Source: an uncultured Alloprevotella sp. (GTDB lineage Bacteria > Bacteroidota > Bacteroidia > Bacteroidales > Bacteroidaceae). Taken from it: a stretch of 64,000 bases of DNA. Below are positions 27,220 to 36,334 of the stretch, piece after piece. Within the stretch, counting starts at the first letter, position 1; the number at the start of each line of letters is the position of its first letter. The translations under genes were made by a program, and so were the position numbers. The notes beneath the pieces are model-generated. The model ran no database searches and was not told the origin of the DNA. It saw nothing but the letters and a program-made list of their open reading frames with translations. The stretch lies in NCBI GenBank assembly GCA_944322325.1, contig CALUOQ010000010.1, positions 1 through 64,000 on the forward strand. The letters are read 5' to 3'.

Positions 27220-28776
27220 TTAGTAGCTACCGTAGCGATAACCTTGTGCTTCGAACCATGGTCGCATCGTCTCGACTCGTTCTTGGAAATCCGGCCATGG
27301 CATGAGGGGACCCTGATGCCACATTTGTTCGGCCAGCGCCAGGATGCGGGGCATCAGTCGGCTGTCGAGCAAGTTTTCCGTGAGTCCGTAGTCCGTCCAC
27401 AGCGCGCAACTCATGCCGAGCACAAGCGAATCGGCCTCGGGCAGGTAGGACGGATTATTGGTATAGGCCTCGCGAAGCCCAAAGGTACGGTCGGCCGCGT
27501 AGCCCCGCCAAGGCGAGGTGGGGAAGTTGAGATAGGAATAATAGTTGGTCCCGCATATGACAGGATGCCCCAGCTCACGTGCCCGGCGCAGAGCCAGGTC
27601 CTTATGTCCGCGCCAGTTCCACCATTGGATGACCGAGTTGTCGGCCAACCGGACTCCGGGCTGGTAGACGATGTCGCCCCAGAAAATGGCCTTGCGACCG
27701 TGACGCGCCAAATAGTTCGCCATCTGGTTGGAGAACCAGCGCTGCAGGTCATGGCTGTCTCGGAGTCCCAGACTGTCGATGCGTGTCTGGCATCGGCAGC
27801 ATCGGTCCCATTCGGCTTTGGGGGCCTCGTCTCCACCTAAGTGGATGTAGGGCGAGGGGAAGAGGTCGCATACCTCGTCGAGCACGTGGCGAAGAAAGGC
27901 AAGCGTGCTGTCGCGTCCGGCACAGAACAAGGCGGAGGTGAACCCAGCCTTGGGCACGGTGGCGTGTACGCCCGGACAGCCCAGTTCCGGGTAGGCCATC
28001 AGTGCCGCTTCGGCGTGTCCCGGCATGTCGATTTCAGGCACGACGGTGACGGCGCGTTCCTGGGCGTAACGTACGATTTCGCGGATGTCCTGCTGCGTGT
28101 AGAATCCCTGTTGCTCTGGCCCGTCTGCTACGAACGCACCTACGGACGTGAGTCGCGGATAGCGTTTTATTTCAACCCGCCATCCGAGCCCTTCCGTCAG
28201 GTGCCAGTGAAAGTAGTTCATCTTAAGCATTGAGGCCAAGTCAATGTATTTTTTCAGGGTCTCAACGCGTTGGTACTGTCGGCCAGAGTCGAGCATCAGG
28301 CTGCGCCATCCGACGCGTGGGGCGTCGGATATTTCCAAGCAGGGCAGGGCCAGTCCCTTGTCCGTGCTGGTTAGCTGGCGTAAGGTCTGTACTGCGTAGA
28401 CGAAACCTGCGTGTCCGGCGGCGCTTACGGTGATGCCGCGCGGCGTCACGCTGAGGCTGTAGCCTTCGTGGGGGATGGTTGTATCCTTGACGAAATGGAT
28501 GTCGGCCCGTTTCCGCCGGGTGATGTCCATGCGGATGTCGCTTGTCGCGGGAAGGGTCGAATTCCAAAGCCGTACGGCGGCCAAGGCTTCTTCATCCGCT
28601 TTGATGCGAAGTCGGTCTCCGCAGTTGAAGCGCAGGGAATCCGATTGTAGGCGGACGACGTTTGGAGTGGGCAACAGCACGACTCTCCCTTTTTCGGCTC
28701 GCAGTGGCAGGCCAAAAAGGAAAAGCGTGAGCATTAAGCCGAGGATGCCCCCTCTGTTTAGGGAGAGCAGTGTCAT
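27220..28776 (-). CDS. GH20 beta-N-acetylhexosaminidase
   Basis: A 518-residue exported enzyme with a signal peptide (about 1-27). A small N-terminal GH20b-like domain (30-150) precedes the TIM barrel, which starts at 'RVGWRSLMLDSGRQY'. The catalytic pair D316-E317 sits in 'IHLGGDEAPK', and 'MNYFHWHLTEGLGWR' (186-200) is the usual substrate-side loop. It removes terminal GlcNAc or GalNAc from glycans, chitooligomers or glycosaminoglycan fragments, with substrate-assisted catalysis. It begins 13 bp after the PepT stop. Together with PL8 and GH88 in this window it would fit glycosaminoglycan breakdown, but host glycan or cell-wall turnover is equally possible. Confidence 0.92.
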   Translation of the reverse strand: MTLLSLNRGGILGLMLTLFLFGLPLRAEKGRVVLLPTPNVVRLQSDSLRFNCGDRLRIKADEEALAAVRLWNSTLPATSDIRMDITRRKRADIHFVKDTTIPHEGYSLSVTPRGITVSAAGHAGFVYAVQTLRQLTSTDKGLALPCLEISDAPRVGWRSLMLDSGRQYQRVETLKKYIDLASMLKMNYFHWHLTEGLGWRVEIKRYPRLTSVGAFVADGPEQQGFYTQQDIREIVRYAQERAVTVVPEIDMPGHAEAALMAYPELGCPGVHATVPKAGFTSALFCAGRDSTLAFLRHVLDEVCDLFPSPYIHLGGDEAPKAEWDRCCRCQTRIDSLGLRDSHDLQRWFSNQMANYLARHGRKAIFWGDIVYQPGVRLADNSVIQWWNWRGHKDLALRRARELGHPVICGTNYYSYLNFPTSPWRGYAADRTFGLREAYTNNPSYLPEADSLVLGMSCALWTDYGLTENLLDSRLMPRILALAEQMWHQGPLMPWPDFQERVETMRPWFEAQGYRYGSY

Positions 28777-28789
28777 GCCGAGGGGTGCG

Positions 28790-30019
28790 TCAGTTGTGAA
28801 AGTCAGCCGTCAGGCGGCAGATTTCTATGATAGTGCGCATGGCTTTTTCGAGTGAGGGTATCGGCAGGAACTCGTACGGTCCGTGGAAGTTGATGCCTCC
28901 GGCGAAAAGGTTCGGGCACGGCAGTCCTTTGAATGACAGCTGTGCGCCGTCCGTGCCGCCGCGGATGGCCCGTACACGGGGCGATACGCCGGCGCGCTCC
29001 ATGGCTTTGATGGCAATGTCGATGATGTGCATTTGCGGTTCGACCATCTCGCGCATATTATAATACTGGTCCTTCACCTCGAGGCGCACCGTGCCGGCCC
29101 CGTATTTCTCGTTGAGTTTACGGGCAAGGTCCGCGATGAAAGCCTTGCGGTGCTCGAAGCGGGCACGGTCGTGGTCGCGGATGATGTAGCTGACCGTGGC
29201 GCGCTCGACGCCGCCCTCGACGCCCGTCAGGTGGTAGAAGCCTTCGTAGCCTTCCGTGGTTTCGGGCGTTTCGTCCGTCGGGAAGAGAGCTATCAGTTCG
29301 GCAGCCACGCGGGCGGCGTTAATCATCTTGTCCTTGGCATAGCCTGGGTGTACGCTCACGCCCGTGATGTCGGCGCGCGCCGAGGCAGCGTTGAAATTCT
29401 CGAACTCCAGTTCGCCGACCTCACCGCCGTCCATGGTGTACGCCCATTCGCAGCCGAAGCCCTCGACGTCGAATTTATGTGCGCCAAGGCCGATTTCTTC
29501 GTCCGGGTTGAAACCCACACGGATGTCGCCGTGCTCAATTTCGGGATGCGCCATGAGGTAGACCATCGCCTGTACGATTTCGGCGATGCCAGCTTTGTCG
29601 TCGGCGCCCAGCAGGGTGTGTCCGTTGGTCACAATGAGATCTTCGCCGCAGTGGGCTTTCAGCTCGGGGAACTTGGCGGGCGAGAGCACGATGCCTTCGG
29701 CCGCGTCGAGCACAATGTCGCCGCCGTCGTACGCACGGACGATGCGCGGTGCGACGTCAGCGCCCGAGCAGTCGGGACTCGTGTCCATGTGCGCGATGAA
29801 GCCGATGGTCGGAATGCGTCGGTCGGTGTTGGCGGGAAGCGTAGCGTAAAGGTATCCTTGCTCGTCGAGTTCGACGTCGTCGAGCCCTATGTCTTCCAGC
29901 TCCCGCTTTAAGTATTTTGCGAAAGTCATTTGTCCCGGTGTGCTCGGGGTGACGCCGCTGGTCTCGTTGCTTTGCGTGTCGAACGAGGTGTACTTCAGGA
30001 ATCTTTCAACGATGTCCAT
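28790..30019 (-). CDS. pepT: Peptidase T (tripeptide aminopeptidase)
   Basis: A 409-residue cytosolic M20 metallopeptidase that removes the N-terminal residue of tripeptides. The di-zinc site is visible: H77 and D79 ('IAHMDTSPD'), D140 ('LLGADDKAG'), catalytic E174 with E175 ('NPDEEIG'), and later '[12 protein letters not shown]' and 'FHGPYEFLP'. Length equals that of E. coli PepT. It has a strong promoter 53-83 bp upstream and leads a group of four to five genes on the minus strand. Confidence 0.95.
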   Translation of the reverse strand: MDIVERFLKYTSFDTQSNETSGVTPSTPGQMTFAKYLKRELEDIGLDDVELDEQGYLYATLPANTDRRIPTIGFIAHMDTSPDCSGADVAPRIVRAYDGGDIVLDAAEGIVLSPAKFPELKAHCGEDLIVTNGHTLLGADDKAGIAEIVQAMVYLMAHPEIEHGDIRVGFNPDEEIGLGAHKFDVEGFGCEWAYTMDGGEVGELEFENFNAASARADITGVSVHPGYAKDKMINAARVAAELIALFPTDETPETTEGYEGFYHLTGVEGGVERATVSYIIRDHDRARFEHRKAFIADLARKLNEKYGAGTVRLEVKDQYYNMREMVEPQMHIIDIAIKAMERAGVSPRVRAIRGGTDGAQLSFKGLPCPNLFAGGINFHGPYEFLPIPSLEKAMRTIIEICRLTADFHN

Positions 30020-30071
30020 AGCAGTTGGTAATGATATGTTCGGTTAGATGGGCTATATATAGGGTATCGAG

Positions 30072-30102
30072 CAAAAGTACGGAATAAAATCGAGACAGCA
30101 AA
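30072..30102 (-). promoter_or_regulatory. Promoter of pepT
   Basis: Minus-strand TTTG (30102-30099), 19 bp, TACTTTTG (30079-30072): a full match to the Bacteroidetes consensus. The rest of the 324-bp gap between pepT and the flavodoxin gene shows only TAACTTTG at 30273-30280, a -7 box for the flavodoxin gene. Confidence 0.75.
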
Positions 30103-30343
30103 ATAGCGCTTCCAAAAGCAGCGAGGCGAAATTCTTAAGGTGAGGCATTGGATTTTCCCGTTGTGGGGATACATATATTTATTATAGGCGTCATTCGTAA
30201 TTCTGGCCACCGATTTGCGGTCACAGCCTCAGAAACCGTAATTCAGGTTGTGCGTGTGGCTGGCGGTTTGATTAACTTTGTCGTCGAAATCCTCAAGGCT
30301 CCGGTCGCGGGGCCGGTTTTATTCACTTATAACACAACGAACG

Positions 30344-30892
30344 ATGAAAAAGAAAGTTCTGTTTCTTGTCGCTGCGGTCCTGTTGGGCTTCGCCGCGTGT
30401 GCCCAAAAGAGCGAACCGTGGCCCGACCGCAAAGTGCTCGTGGCCTATTTTTCAGCTACGGGGACGACGAAGGCCGTCGCCGAGCGCATCGCTGCTGCTA
30501 CGGGCGGCGAGTTGTACGCTATCACGCCCGCCGAGCCCTATACACCGGACGACCTCAACTGGAACGATGCCAATTCGCGCACTACCGCTGAGATGAACGA
30601 CCCCAAGGCGCGTCCCGCCTTGGCCGGCGCGATGCCCGACGTCGAGGGTTACGACGTGGTCTACCTCGGTTTCCCCATCTGGTGGAACACTGCCCCGCGG
30701 CCCGTCAACTCTTTCCTCGAGCAGTGCGACCTTGGCGGGAAAACCGTTATCCCCTTCGCTACGTCGGGTGGCAGCGGCATCGCCAACGCGCAGCGCGAGC
30801 TACAGAAGGCCTATCCCGAGGTCAAATGGCAGGAGGGCCAGCTGCTTAACGATGCCACCGACAAGGACATCAAAGCCTTTCTGGCGCCTTGA
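30344..30892 (+). CDS. Exported flavodoxin-like protein
   Basis: A 182-residue protein: a signal sequence (MKKKVLFLVAAVLLGFAACAQ, split here as 'MKKKVLFLVAAVLL' and 'GFAACAQ') followed by a complete flavodoxin fold. The FMN phosphate loop is 'FSATGTTKAVAE' (about 36-47); 'YLGFPIWWNTAPRPVNSFLE' and 'PFATSGGSGI' are the second and third FMN-contacting loops. The Cys in 'FAAC' is a possible lipidation site, but the -3 residue is Phe, so simple cleavage is also possible. Flavodoxins are normally cytosolic electron carriers; exported ones are known in Bacteroidetes, but their partners are unclear. ATG 30344 is chosen over the upstream in-frame ATG at 30278 because it gives the signal peptide. Confidence 0.85.
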   Translation: MKKKVLFLVAAVLLGFAACAQKSEPWPDRKVLVAYFSATGTTKAVAERIAAATGGELYAITPAEPYTPDDLNWNDANSRTTAEMNDPKARPALAGAMPDVEGYDVVYLGFPIWWNTAPRPVNSFLEQCDLGGKTVIPFATSGGSGIANAQRELQKAYPEVKWQEGQLLNDATDKDIKAFLAP

Positions 30893-30930
30893 CGTCCGGT
30901 TGGTAAAAATTTCTGAAACCGTAAACGACG

Positions 30931-30960
30931 CGCCCGGAGCGAACCTTTTCGCTCCGGGCG
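30931..30960. terminator. Strong hairpin between convergent genes
   Basis: A perfect 13-bp stem (30931-30943 with 30948-30960) with a 4-nt loop lies between the flavodoxin and acyltransferase genes. No clear T run follows on either strand. Confidence 0.6.
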
Positions 30961-30995
30961 CGCGTGTCTTGCGGACTGGGATTGTGACCGTGGCG

Positions 30996-31998
30996 TCAGT
31001 GGAAGCCGAGCGTCTGTACGGCAAAGCGAGGCGCCACACGCCGCCCGACGAGGATAAACACCATCGTAGCCGCCGTGACAGCGAGCCAGTGGAGCGTCCA
31101 GTTTCCGATGGGGCAAAGTTTATTCAGCGCGACGATGAAGTAACAGTGCGTAAGGTAAACGCCGAACGACACTTCGCCCACGCGCTGCACCAGCCGGGCC
31201 ACGAGGCTGCGCCCGGTGTAGGCGTCCTGCAATCGCCTGGAAAACAGGATGAGGATAGCGAACGTGGAGTACAGGTAAACCGACATTTTGATGCCTACGC
31301 CTTTGCCGTGGAACGAATACTGCCACCACGATTCGGCCATCGCCAGCGCGACGGACAACAGCAGTCCCGCGCAGAGTGGCGTCAGGCGGTAACGGCGCGG
31401 GTGGCGCGCCAGCCATACGCCGAGTACAAAAAAGAAACCGTAGACCGGGAATGGGGCACCGTAGATAAGGAGCGGCAGTTCGTGCCCCTGGATGTTGAGA
31501 TAATAGTTAACTGCCGCGACCGACGCGAAGCTGAGTAGGGCAAACAGAATTACCCCCCCCATTAACAGTCCTTAACCAAGGAAGCAGAAGGTAGCACTGG
31601 ATAATCAGCGCGATAAAGTAATAAATGCTACAGCCGCCGAGCAGCGTGTAGACCGTGCGGAGCGCAACGCCGCCCAGGCTGAACGATTCCATCCCCGCAA
31701 GGCTGAGCGCGAAGAACGGAATGGACCAAACGAGGCACGGGATGTAAATTTTCGGAATCTGCCTGCGCCAGAAGGCGAAGCGTTCCTCGCACGTGTCCAG
31801 CGCCTTGTGCGCCAGAAAGAAGCCCGAGATGGCCAGAAAGACGGGTACGGCGCAGCCGATGAGCTGGCGGCCGAGCATCTGCGTCGTAGCCAGGGGTGTG
31901 GCGAACCCGTCGTTCGGGTACGTGTGGATAGCCACGACCATCAGTATGGCCGCGCCGCGCAGAAAGTCGAAGTACGTGATGCGTTGTCGCATAGGCAT
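30996..31998 (-). pseudogene. Acyltransferase family 3 protein, split at a G8 tract (possibly phase-variable)
   Basis: Two overlapping frames together make a normal 333-residue acyltransferase-3 membrane protein. The N-terminal part (31998 down to about 31560) has 'YFDFLRGAAILMVVAIHT' and 'VFLAISGFFLAHK', with the catalytic-type His of the family. The C-terminal part (31560 down to 30996) continues with membrane helices and 'VSFGVYLTHCYFIVAL'. The break is at eight C on the plus strand (31553-31560), which is G8 in the gene; seven G would restore a single frame. Such enzymes O-acetylate surface polysaccharides. The gene follows rfbB by 34 bp. It could be a true off-phase gene, a recent pseudogene or a homopolymer error in the assembly. 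Confidence 0.8.
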
Positions 31999-32011
31999 AA
32001 AAGTTAGGGAT

Positions 32012-32046
32012 TAAACGAAAACAGCAAGCGCCTTAGCGCTTGCTGT
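32012..32046 (-). terminator. Terminator spanning the rfbB stop codon
   Basis: Minus-strand stem ACAGCAAGCGC / GCGCTTGCTGT (32046-32036 and 32031-32021) with the TAA stop in its 4-nt loop, followed by TTTTCGTTT. Confidence 0.8.
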
Positions 32047-33172
32047 ACATTTTGTCGTAGTACTCTTGATAGTCGTCGTCCGAGACGGCTTCGACCCACT
32101 TGTGGTTGTCCAGATACCAGCGTATGGTCTTCACGATGCCCTCGTCGAACGTCGTTTCGGGGCGCCAGCCCAGGTCGGCGCCGATTTTCGTGGGGTCAAT
32201 ACCGTAGCGCTGGTCGTGACCGAGGCGGTCCTTGACGTAGGTGATGAGCTCGTCGTTGATCCACGCCACGCTCGTTTGTCCGTCCGGCCCCTTGTCCTGC
32301 CGGCGTAGCAGGGCGCGATAATTGGGTTGCTGCTCCATGAGGTCGTGGACGGTGCGGATGATGGTGCGGACGATGTCGATGTTGCGCCGTTCGTTGTGTC
32401 CGCCCACATTATATATACTGCCGTCGGCCCCGTGGTTGATGACGGTGTCGATAGCCTTGCAGTGGTCCTCCACGTAGAGCCAGTCGCGGATGTTGAGTCC
32501 CTGCCCGTAAACCGGGAGCTTCTTTCCCTCGAGAATGTTACGGATGACGAGGGGAATAAGTTTCTCGGGGAACTGATAGGGGCCGTAGTTGTTGGAACAG
32601 CGGGTGATGCTGACGGGCATGTGGTAGGTGTCGCGGTACGCGCAGACGATGTGGTCGGCGCTGGCCTTGGAGGCGCTGTACGGGCTGTGCGGGTTGAGCG
32701 GCGTGGCTTCGGTGAAGAAGCCCTCGTCGCCGAGGCTGCCGTACACCTCGTCGGTCGAGACCTGGTGGAAGCGCACGCCGCGTCGCCAGGTGGGGTAGCC
32801 CGTAGCGTCGCGGCCGGTGACCCACGCACGGCGGGCGCAGTCGAGCAGGTTTTGCGTACCGAGTATGTTGGTTTGCAGGAAGAGCTGCGGATTTTCGATA
32901 CTGCGGTCCACGTGGCTCTCGGCGGCGAAGTTGACGATGACGTCGAAGCGGTATTCGGCGAAAAGGCTGTCGACGAGTTCCCGGTCGCCGATGTCGCCCC
33001 GGATAAAGAAGCAACGCTCGTTGTCGACGTCGGGCGCAATGGTGCCTAAGTAGCCGGCGTACGTCAGCAGGTCGAGCGCCACGAACCGGTCGTCCTCGTG
33101 AACGGCCAGCATGTGCTTAAGGAAGTTCGCTCCGATGAAACCGGCTGCGCCGGTGATTAAATACGTTCTCAT
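32033..33172 (-). CDS. rfbB: dTDP-glucose 4,6-dehydratase
   Basis: A 379-residue extended SDR that converts dTDP-glucose to dTDP-4-keto-6-deoxyglucose, the second step to dTDP-L-rhamnose and other deoxysugars. The NAD motif 'GAAGFIGANF' is at 8-17; the RmlB-specific triad 'STDEVYG' (Thr-Asp-Glu) and 'YSASKASAD' (Tyr...Lys) are present, as are 'AESHVDRSI' and 'GQGLNIRDWLYVEDH'. No rfbA, rfbC or rfbD is adjacent. It points, with the acyltransferase after it, to surface polysaccharide synthesis. Confidence 0.95.
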   Translation of the reverse strand: MRTYLITGAAGFIGANFLKHMLAVHEDDRFVALDLLTYAGYLGTIAPDVDNERCFFIRGDIGDRELVDSLFAEYRFDVIVNFAAESHVDRSIENPQLFLQTNILGTQNLLDCARRAWVTGRDATGYPTWRRGVRFHQVSTDEVYGSLGDEGFFTEATPLNPHSPYSASKASADHIVCAYRDTYHMPVSITRCSNNYGPYQFPEKLIPLVIRNILEGKKLPVYGQGLNIRDWLYVEDHCKAIDTVINHGADGSIYNVGGHNERRNIDIVRTIIRTVHDLMEQQPNYRALLRRQDKGPDGQTSVAWINDELITYVKDRLGHDQRYGIDPTKIGADLGWRPETTFDEGIVKTIRWYLDNHKWVEAVSDDDYQEYYDKMYSKR

Positions 33173-33247
33173 ATATATGCGGTTAATGCGGGGGCAAAGT
33201 TACGGATTTCCGCGCTAACGGCGGCCGCTGCGGCGGGCCGAAGCGTG

Positions 33248-34231
33248 TCAGCGGTTGATGAGGGCTTGGTGTTCAGGGGCGTAGCGGTCGCCCTGAGGGG
33301 TGACGCTGTGGATGGCCTCATCGAGTTCGGCCAGTTCCCCGGGGCTGAACTTGACGACGGTGGCCTCAATGTTTTCGCGCAGGTGGCTGATGTCGCGCAC
33401 GCCGGGTATGGGCACAATCCACGGCCGCCGCGTCAGCAGCCACGCGAGGGACGCCTGGGCGGGGGTGATGCCCTTGCGGGCGGCGATTTGACCGATGTGG
33501 CGCACGAGGGCGTAGTTGGCGGCCAGATGTTTGGGCTGGAAGCGGGGCTGGGTGGAGCGGAAGTCCTCCTTGCCGAAGAGCATGTCCGCGCTGAGCTGTC
33601 CGCTCAGCAGGCCTTTGCCTATGGGGCTGGAGGCCACCAGCCCGATGCCCAGCTCGTCAAGCAGTGCGAGGAGCCCACGCTCGGCGTCGCGCCACAAGGG
33701 GGAGTACTCGTTTTCGACGGCGGTCAGCGGCAGGATGTGGTGGGCGCGCCGAATGGTGTTGAGGCTGGCCTCCGAGAGCCCCCAGTGGCACACCTTGCCT
33801 TCCTGAACGAGCTGACCGACGGTTTCGGCCACTTCTTCGATGGGGACGCGCGGGTCGACGCGGTGTTGGAAGAGCAGGTCGACATGGTCCGTGCGCAACC
33901 GTCGCAGGGAGTCCTCCACCGACTGGCGGATGGACTCGGGCCGGCTGTCGGGCACAGGACGCCCGCCGATGGACTTAAGGCCGAACTTGGTGGCGACGAA
34001 CACGTTGTGGCGGATGGGCTGGAGGGCTTCGCCGAGCAGCTCCTCGTTGGCAAAGGGGCCGTAGCACTCCGCCGTGTCGAAAAAGTTCACCCCCAGGTCC
34101 ACGGCCCGGTGAATCAGGTAGATCATGGCGTCACGGTCCCGCGCCGGACCGTAGCCGCAGGTCATGCCCATACAGCCCAGACCGATGGCCGAAACGCTTA
34201 GTCTTCGTTTACCTAAAGCTCTTTTTTTCAT
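33248..34231 (-). CDS. Aldo/keto reductase
   Basis: A 327-residue TIM-barrel NADPH-dependent oxidoreductase of the AKR13 type (YghZ/Tas-like group). Catalytic Asp and Tyr are in 'FFDTAECYGPFANEELLGEAL', Lys in 'VATKFGL', His in 'LLFQHRVDP', and the NADP-binding C-terminal part has 'LLTRRPWIVPIPGV'. Substrate unknown. ATG 34231 gives the standard start (MKKRALGKRRLSVSAIGLG); the frame is open further upstream to 34339 but that part is not family-like, and a minus TACCTTTG box at 34313-34306 lies inside it. It is followed 75 bp later by rfbB. Confidence 0.9.
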   Translation of the reverse strand: MKKRALGKRRLSVSAIGLGCMGMTCGYGPARDRDAMIYLIHRAVDLGVNFFDTAECYGPFANEELLGEALQPIRHNVFVATKFGLKSIGGRPVPDSRPESIRQSVEDSLRRLRTDHVDLLFQHRVDPRVPIEEVAETVGQLVQEGKVCHWGLSEASLNTIRRAHHILPLTAVENEYSPLWRDAERGLLALLDELGIGLVASSPIGKGLLSGQLSADMLFGKEDFRSTQPRFQPKHLAANYALVRHIGQIAARKGITPAQASLAWLLTRRPWIVPIPGVRDISHLRENIEATVVKFSPGELAELDEAIHSVTPQGDRYAPEHQALINR

Positions 34232-34399
34232 CGTCGTAGCGTTAGTGAGGGCTTCCGGCGCAGGTAGGGTTTGCGCCCGTCCGGAAAGCGGAGGTAAAAG
34301 TGAGACAAAGGTACGAAAAAAAGCGACAAAGTGTGCCAAACTCTTTTACGGTTTGCATAACCCTAATTACCGTTTATGCCCGTGCCGGCCTTGTCTGTG

Positions 34400-34504
34400 A
34401 CAGGTGCTGCGGCAGGAAAAACAAGTACTACGATAGTTTTTACAAGTACTACGATAGAAATTTCTGTCGCTGCGACAGGAAATGCGGGGACTACACTTGT
34501 CATT
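34400..34504. repeat. 21-bp-period array R3 (between the aldo/keto reductase and lolD)
   Basis: Words start at 34400, 34421, 34442, 34463 and 34484, with spacers gaaaa, ttttt, aaatt, gaaat, tcatt. Two adjacent words are identical (ACAAGTACTACGATAG at 34421 and 34442); the last (GCGGGGACTACACTTG) is a variant. It lies in the 454-bp gap between two divergent genes. The rest of that gap holds a -7 box for lolD (TACCTTTG, 34616-34623) and no gene. Confidence 0.9.
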
Positions 34505-34685
34505 TCGGGCGCTGGCGGCCCTCGTTTGGGGCGGACGGCCTGTGTCCCTGCGGCTGCGGGCGAATTTCTGTGCATGGCGGGCGGGGTGGGACGCGGTTTT
34601 CTGCTTTTTTATGCCTACCTTTGCAGGCGGACAGGCGGTGCCGTGCCGGCTTTCGGTCGGCTGCCGCGTCAGCATACCACCCTTT

Positions 34686-35387
34686 ATGATAGAACTTCAC
34701 GGTATCGAGAAAAGTTTCGGAAGCCTCCAGGTGCTCGGGGGGATAGACCTGCACATCGGTAGGGGCGAGGTCGTCAGCATCGTCGGCCCCAGCGGTGCGG
34801 GCAAGACGACGTTGCTGCAAATCATGGGTACGCTCTACCGGCCGGACCGCGGCTCCGTCCGCATCGACGGCACCGACGTGCTTGCCCTGGGGCGCCGCGA
34901 GCTGGCCCGCTTCCGCGGCGCGCGGCTGGGCTTCGTGTTCCAGTTCCACCAACTGCTGCCCGAGTTCACCGCCGTGGAGAACGTGATGATTCCGGCGCTG
35001 ATTGCGGGGCGCTCCGTGCGCCCCTCGCGCGAGCGGGCCATGCAGCTGCTCGACTTCCTGAAGCTGACGGACCGCGCCGCGCACAAGCCGTCCGAGCTGT
35101 CGGGCGGCGAGAAGCAGCGTGTCGCCGTGGCGCGGGCGCTCATCAACGACCCTGCCATCGTCCTGGCCGACGAGCCGTCGGGCAGTCTCGACAGTCAGAA
35201 CAAGGCCGAGCTCCATCAGCTTTTCTTCGACCTTCGCGACCGCTTCGGGCAGACCTTTGTCATCGTTACGCACGACGAGGAGCTGGCCCGGCTCACCGAC
35301 CGCACCGTCCATCTCGTCGACGGCCGCATCGTCAGCCCTCAGCCGGATGGGCCGCAGCCTGCGGACGGGCCGGAAGCCGCCGTCTGA
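34686..35387 (+). CDS. lolD: LolD-like ABC transporter ATPase
   Basis: A 233-residue ATP-binding subunit. Walker A is 'GPSGAGKTT' (34-42), the signature is 'LSGGEKQR', Walker B is 'IVLADEPSG', and the H-loop is 'IVTHDEELA'. The segment '[25 protein letters not shown]' is typical of the LolD/MacB group, which works with FtsX-like membrane proteins to extract lipoproteins or export peptides. The permease partner is not adjacent, which is usual for Bacteroidetes. ATG 34686 gives the conventional N terminus ([12 protein letters not shown]); the frame extends upstream into array R3 but without family similarity. Confidence 0.88.
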   Translation: MIELHGIEKSFGSLQVLGGIDLHIGRGEVVSIVGPSGAGKTTLLQIMGTLYRPDRGSVRIDGTDVLALGRRELARFRGARLGFVFQFHQLLPEFTAVENVMIPALIAGRSVRPSRERAMQLLDFLKLTDRAAHKPSELSGGEKQRVAVARALINDPAIVLADEPSGSLDSQNKAELHQLFFDLRDRFGQTFVIVTHDEELARLTDRTVHLVDGRIVSPQPDGPQPADGPEAAV

Positions 35388-35436
35388 ATCCTCAAAACCT
35401 CCTTACGTACATATTTACAGTTAATCTCTCACGCTT

Positions 35437-36279
35437 ATGATAGACTTGGGGAAATGGAATGAACTTCCCATCGTCCGCTTCACCGACCATGGTGCCTACC
35501 TCGACGGTGGCGAGACGGGCGAAATCCTCATGCCGCGTCAGTACGTCAGTCCGGCGATGCACCCGGGCGACGTGGTGCGCGTTTTCGTCTACCTCGACCA
35601 GGCGGAGCGTCTCGTTGCCACGACCGAACAGCCCCTGGCGCAGGTGGGCGACTTCGCCTGCCTGCGCGTGGCCTGGGTCAATCAGTACGGGGCCTTCCTT
35701 CATTGGGGCTTGGTCAAGGATCTTTTTGTCCCCTTCGGCGAGCAGAAACGCCGCATGGAGCTTGGGGGCGACTATGTCGTACACGTGCACGTCGACCCCG
35801 AGTCCCGCCGCATCGTGGGCTCCGCCAAAATCGAGCACTACCTCGACTCCCATCCGCCCCTTTACCCCCGTGGCACCGAGGTCGACGCCCTCATCTGGCA
35901 GCGCACCCCCTTGGGTTTCAAAGCCGTCGTTGACAACCGTTACGGCGGTCTCATCTACGGCGACCGCAACTATGCGGACCTGCGCGTCGGCGACCGTGTC
36001 CGTGCCTACGTCGTGCAGGTGCGCCCCGACGGCAAGCTCGACCTCTCGGCGGAGCCGCTCGGCACCGCGCGCTTCCGGGACTTTGCCGAGACGCTGCGTC
36101 AGGAACTCCGCGAGGCCGGCGGCTTCCTGCCGTTCACCGACAAGAGCGACGCCGACGCCATCGCCGACCGTTTCGGCGTGAGCAAGAAAACGTTCAAGCG
36201 CGCGGTCGGCACGCTCTACAAGGACCGCGTCATCCGTATCGAGCCGGACGGCATCGCGCTTACCGGACAAAAAAAGTAA
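35437..36279 (+). CDS. CvfB-like S1 RNA-binding protein
   Basis: A 280-residue cytosolic protein with three S1-like beta-barrel segments (about 1-60 'VRFTDHGAYLDGGETGEILMP', 65-135 'WVNQYGAFLHWGLVKDLFVP', 145-205 'GFKAVVDNRYGGLIY') and a C-terminal winged helix (about 225-278, 'DKSDADAIADRFGVSKKTFKRAVGTLYK', split by key residues). This is the layout of CvfB, which binds RNA and affects virulence gene expression in staphylococci; its role in Bacteroidetes is not known. It lies 49 bp after lolD and is probably co-transcribed. Confidence 0.88.
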   Translation: MIDLGKWNELPIVRFTDHGAYLDGGETGEILMPRQYVSPAMHPGDVVRVFVYLDQAERLVATTEQPLAQVGDFACLRVAWVNQYGAFLHWGLVKDLFVPFGEQKRRMELGGDYVVHVHVDPESRRIVGSAKIEHYLDSHPPLYPRGTEVDALIWQRTPLGFKAVVDNRYGGLIYGDRNYADLRVGDRVRAYVVQVRPDGKLDLSAEPLGTARFRDFAETLRQELREAGGFLPFTDKSDADAIADRFGVSKKTFKRAVGTLYKDRVIRIEPDGIALTGQKK

Positions 36280-36297
36280 AAATAAGGGCGGAGGAAA

Positions 36298-36328
36298 TTT
36301 GCCGCTTCAAAAGTTTTTTCTAATTTTG
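36298..36328 (+). promoter_or_regulatory. Consensus promoter with no downstream gene on this strand
   Basis: TTTG (36298-36301), 19 bp, TAATTTTG (36321-36328). The next gene downstream runs the other way, so this promoter should drive a stand-alone transcript. Confidence 0.8.
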
Positions 36329-36334
36329 CCTCTG

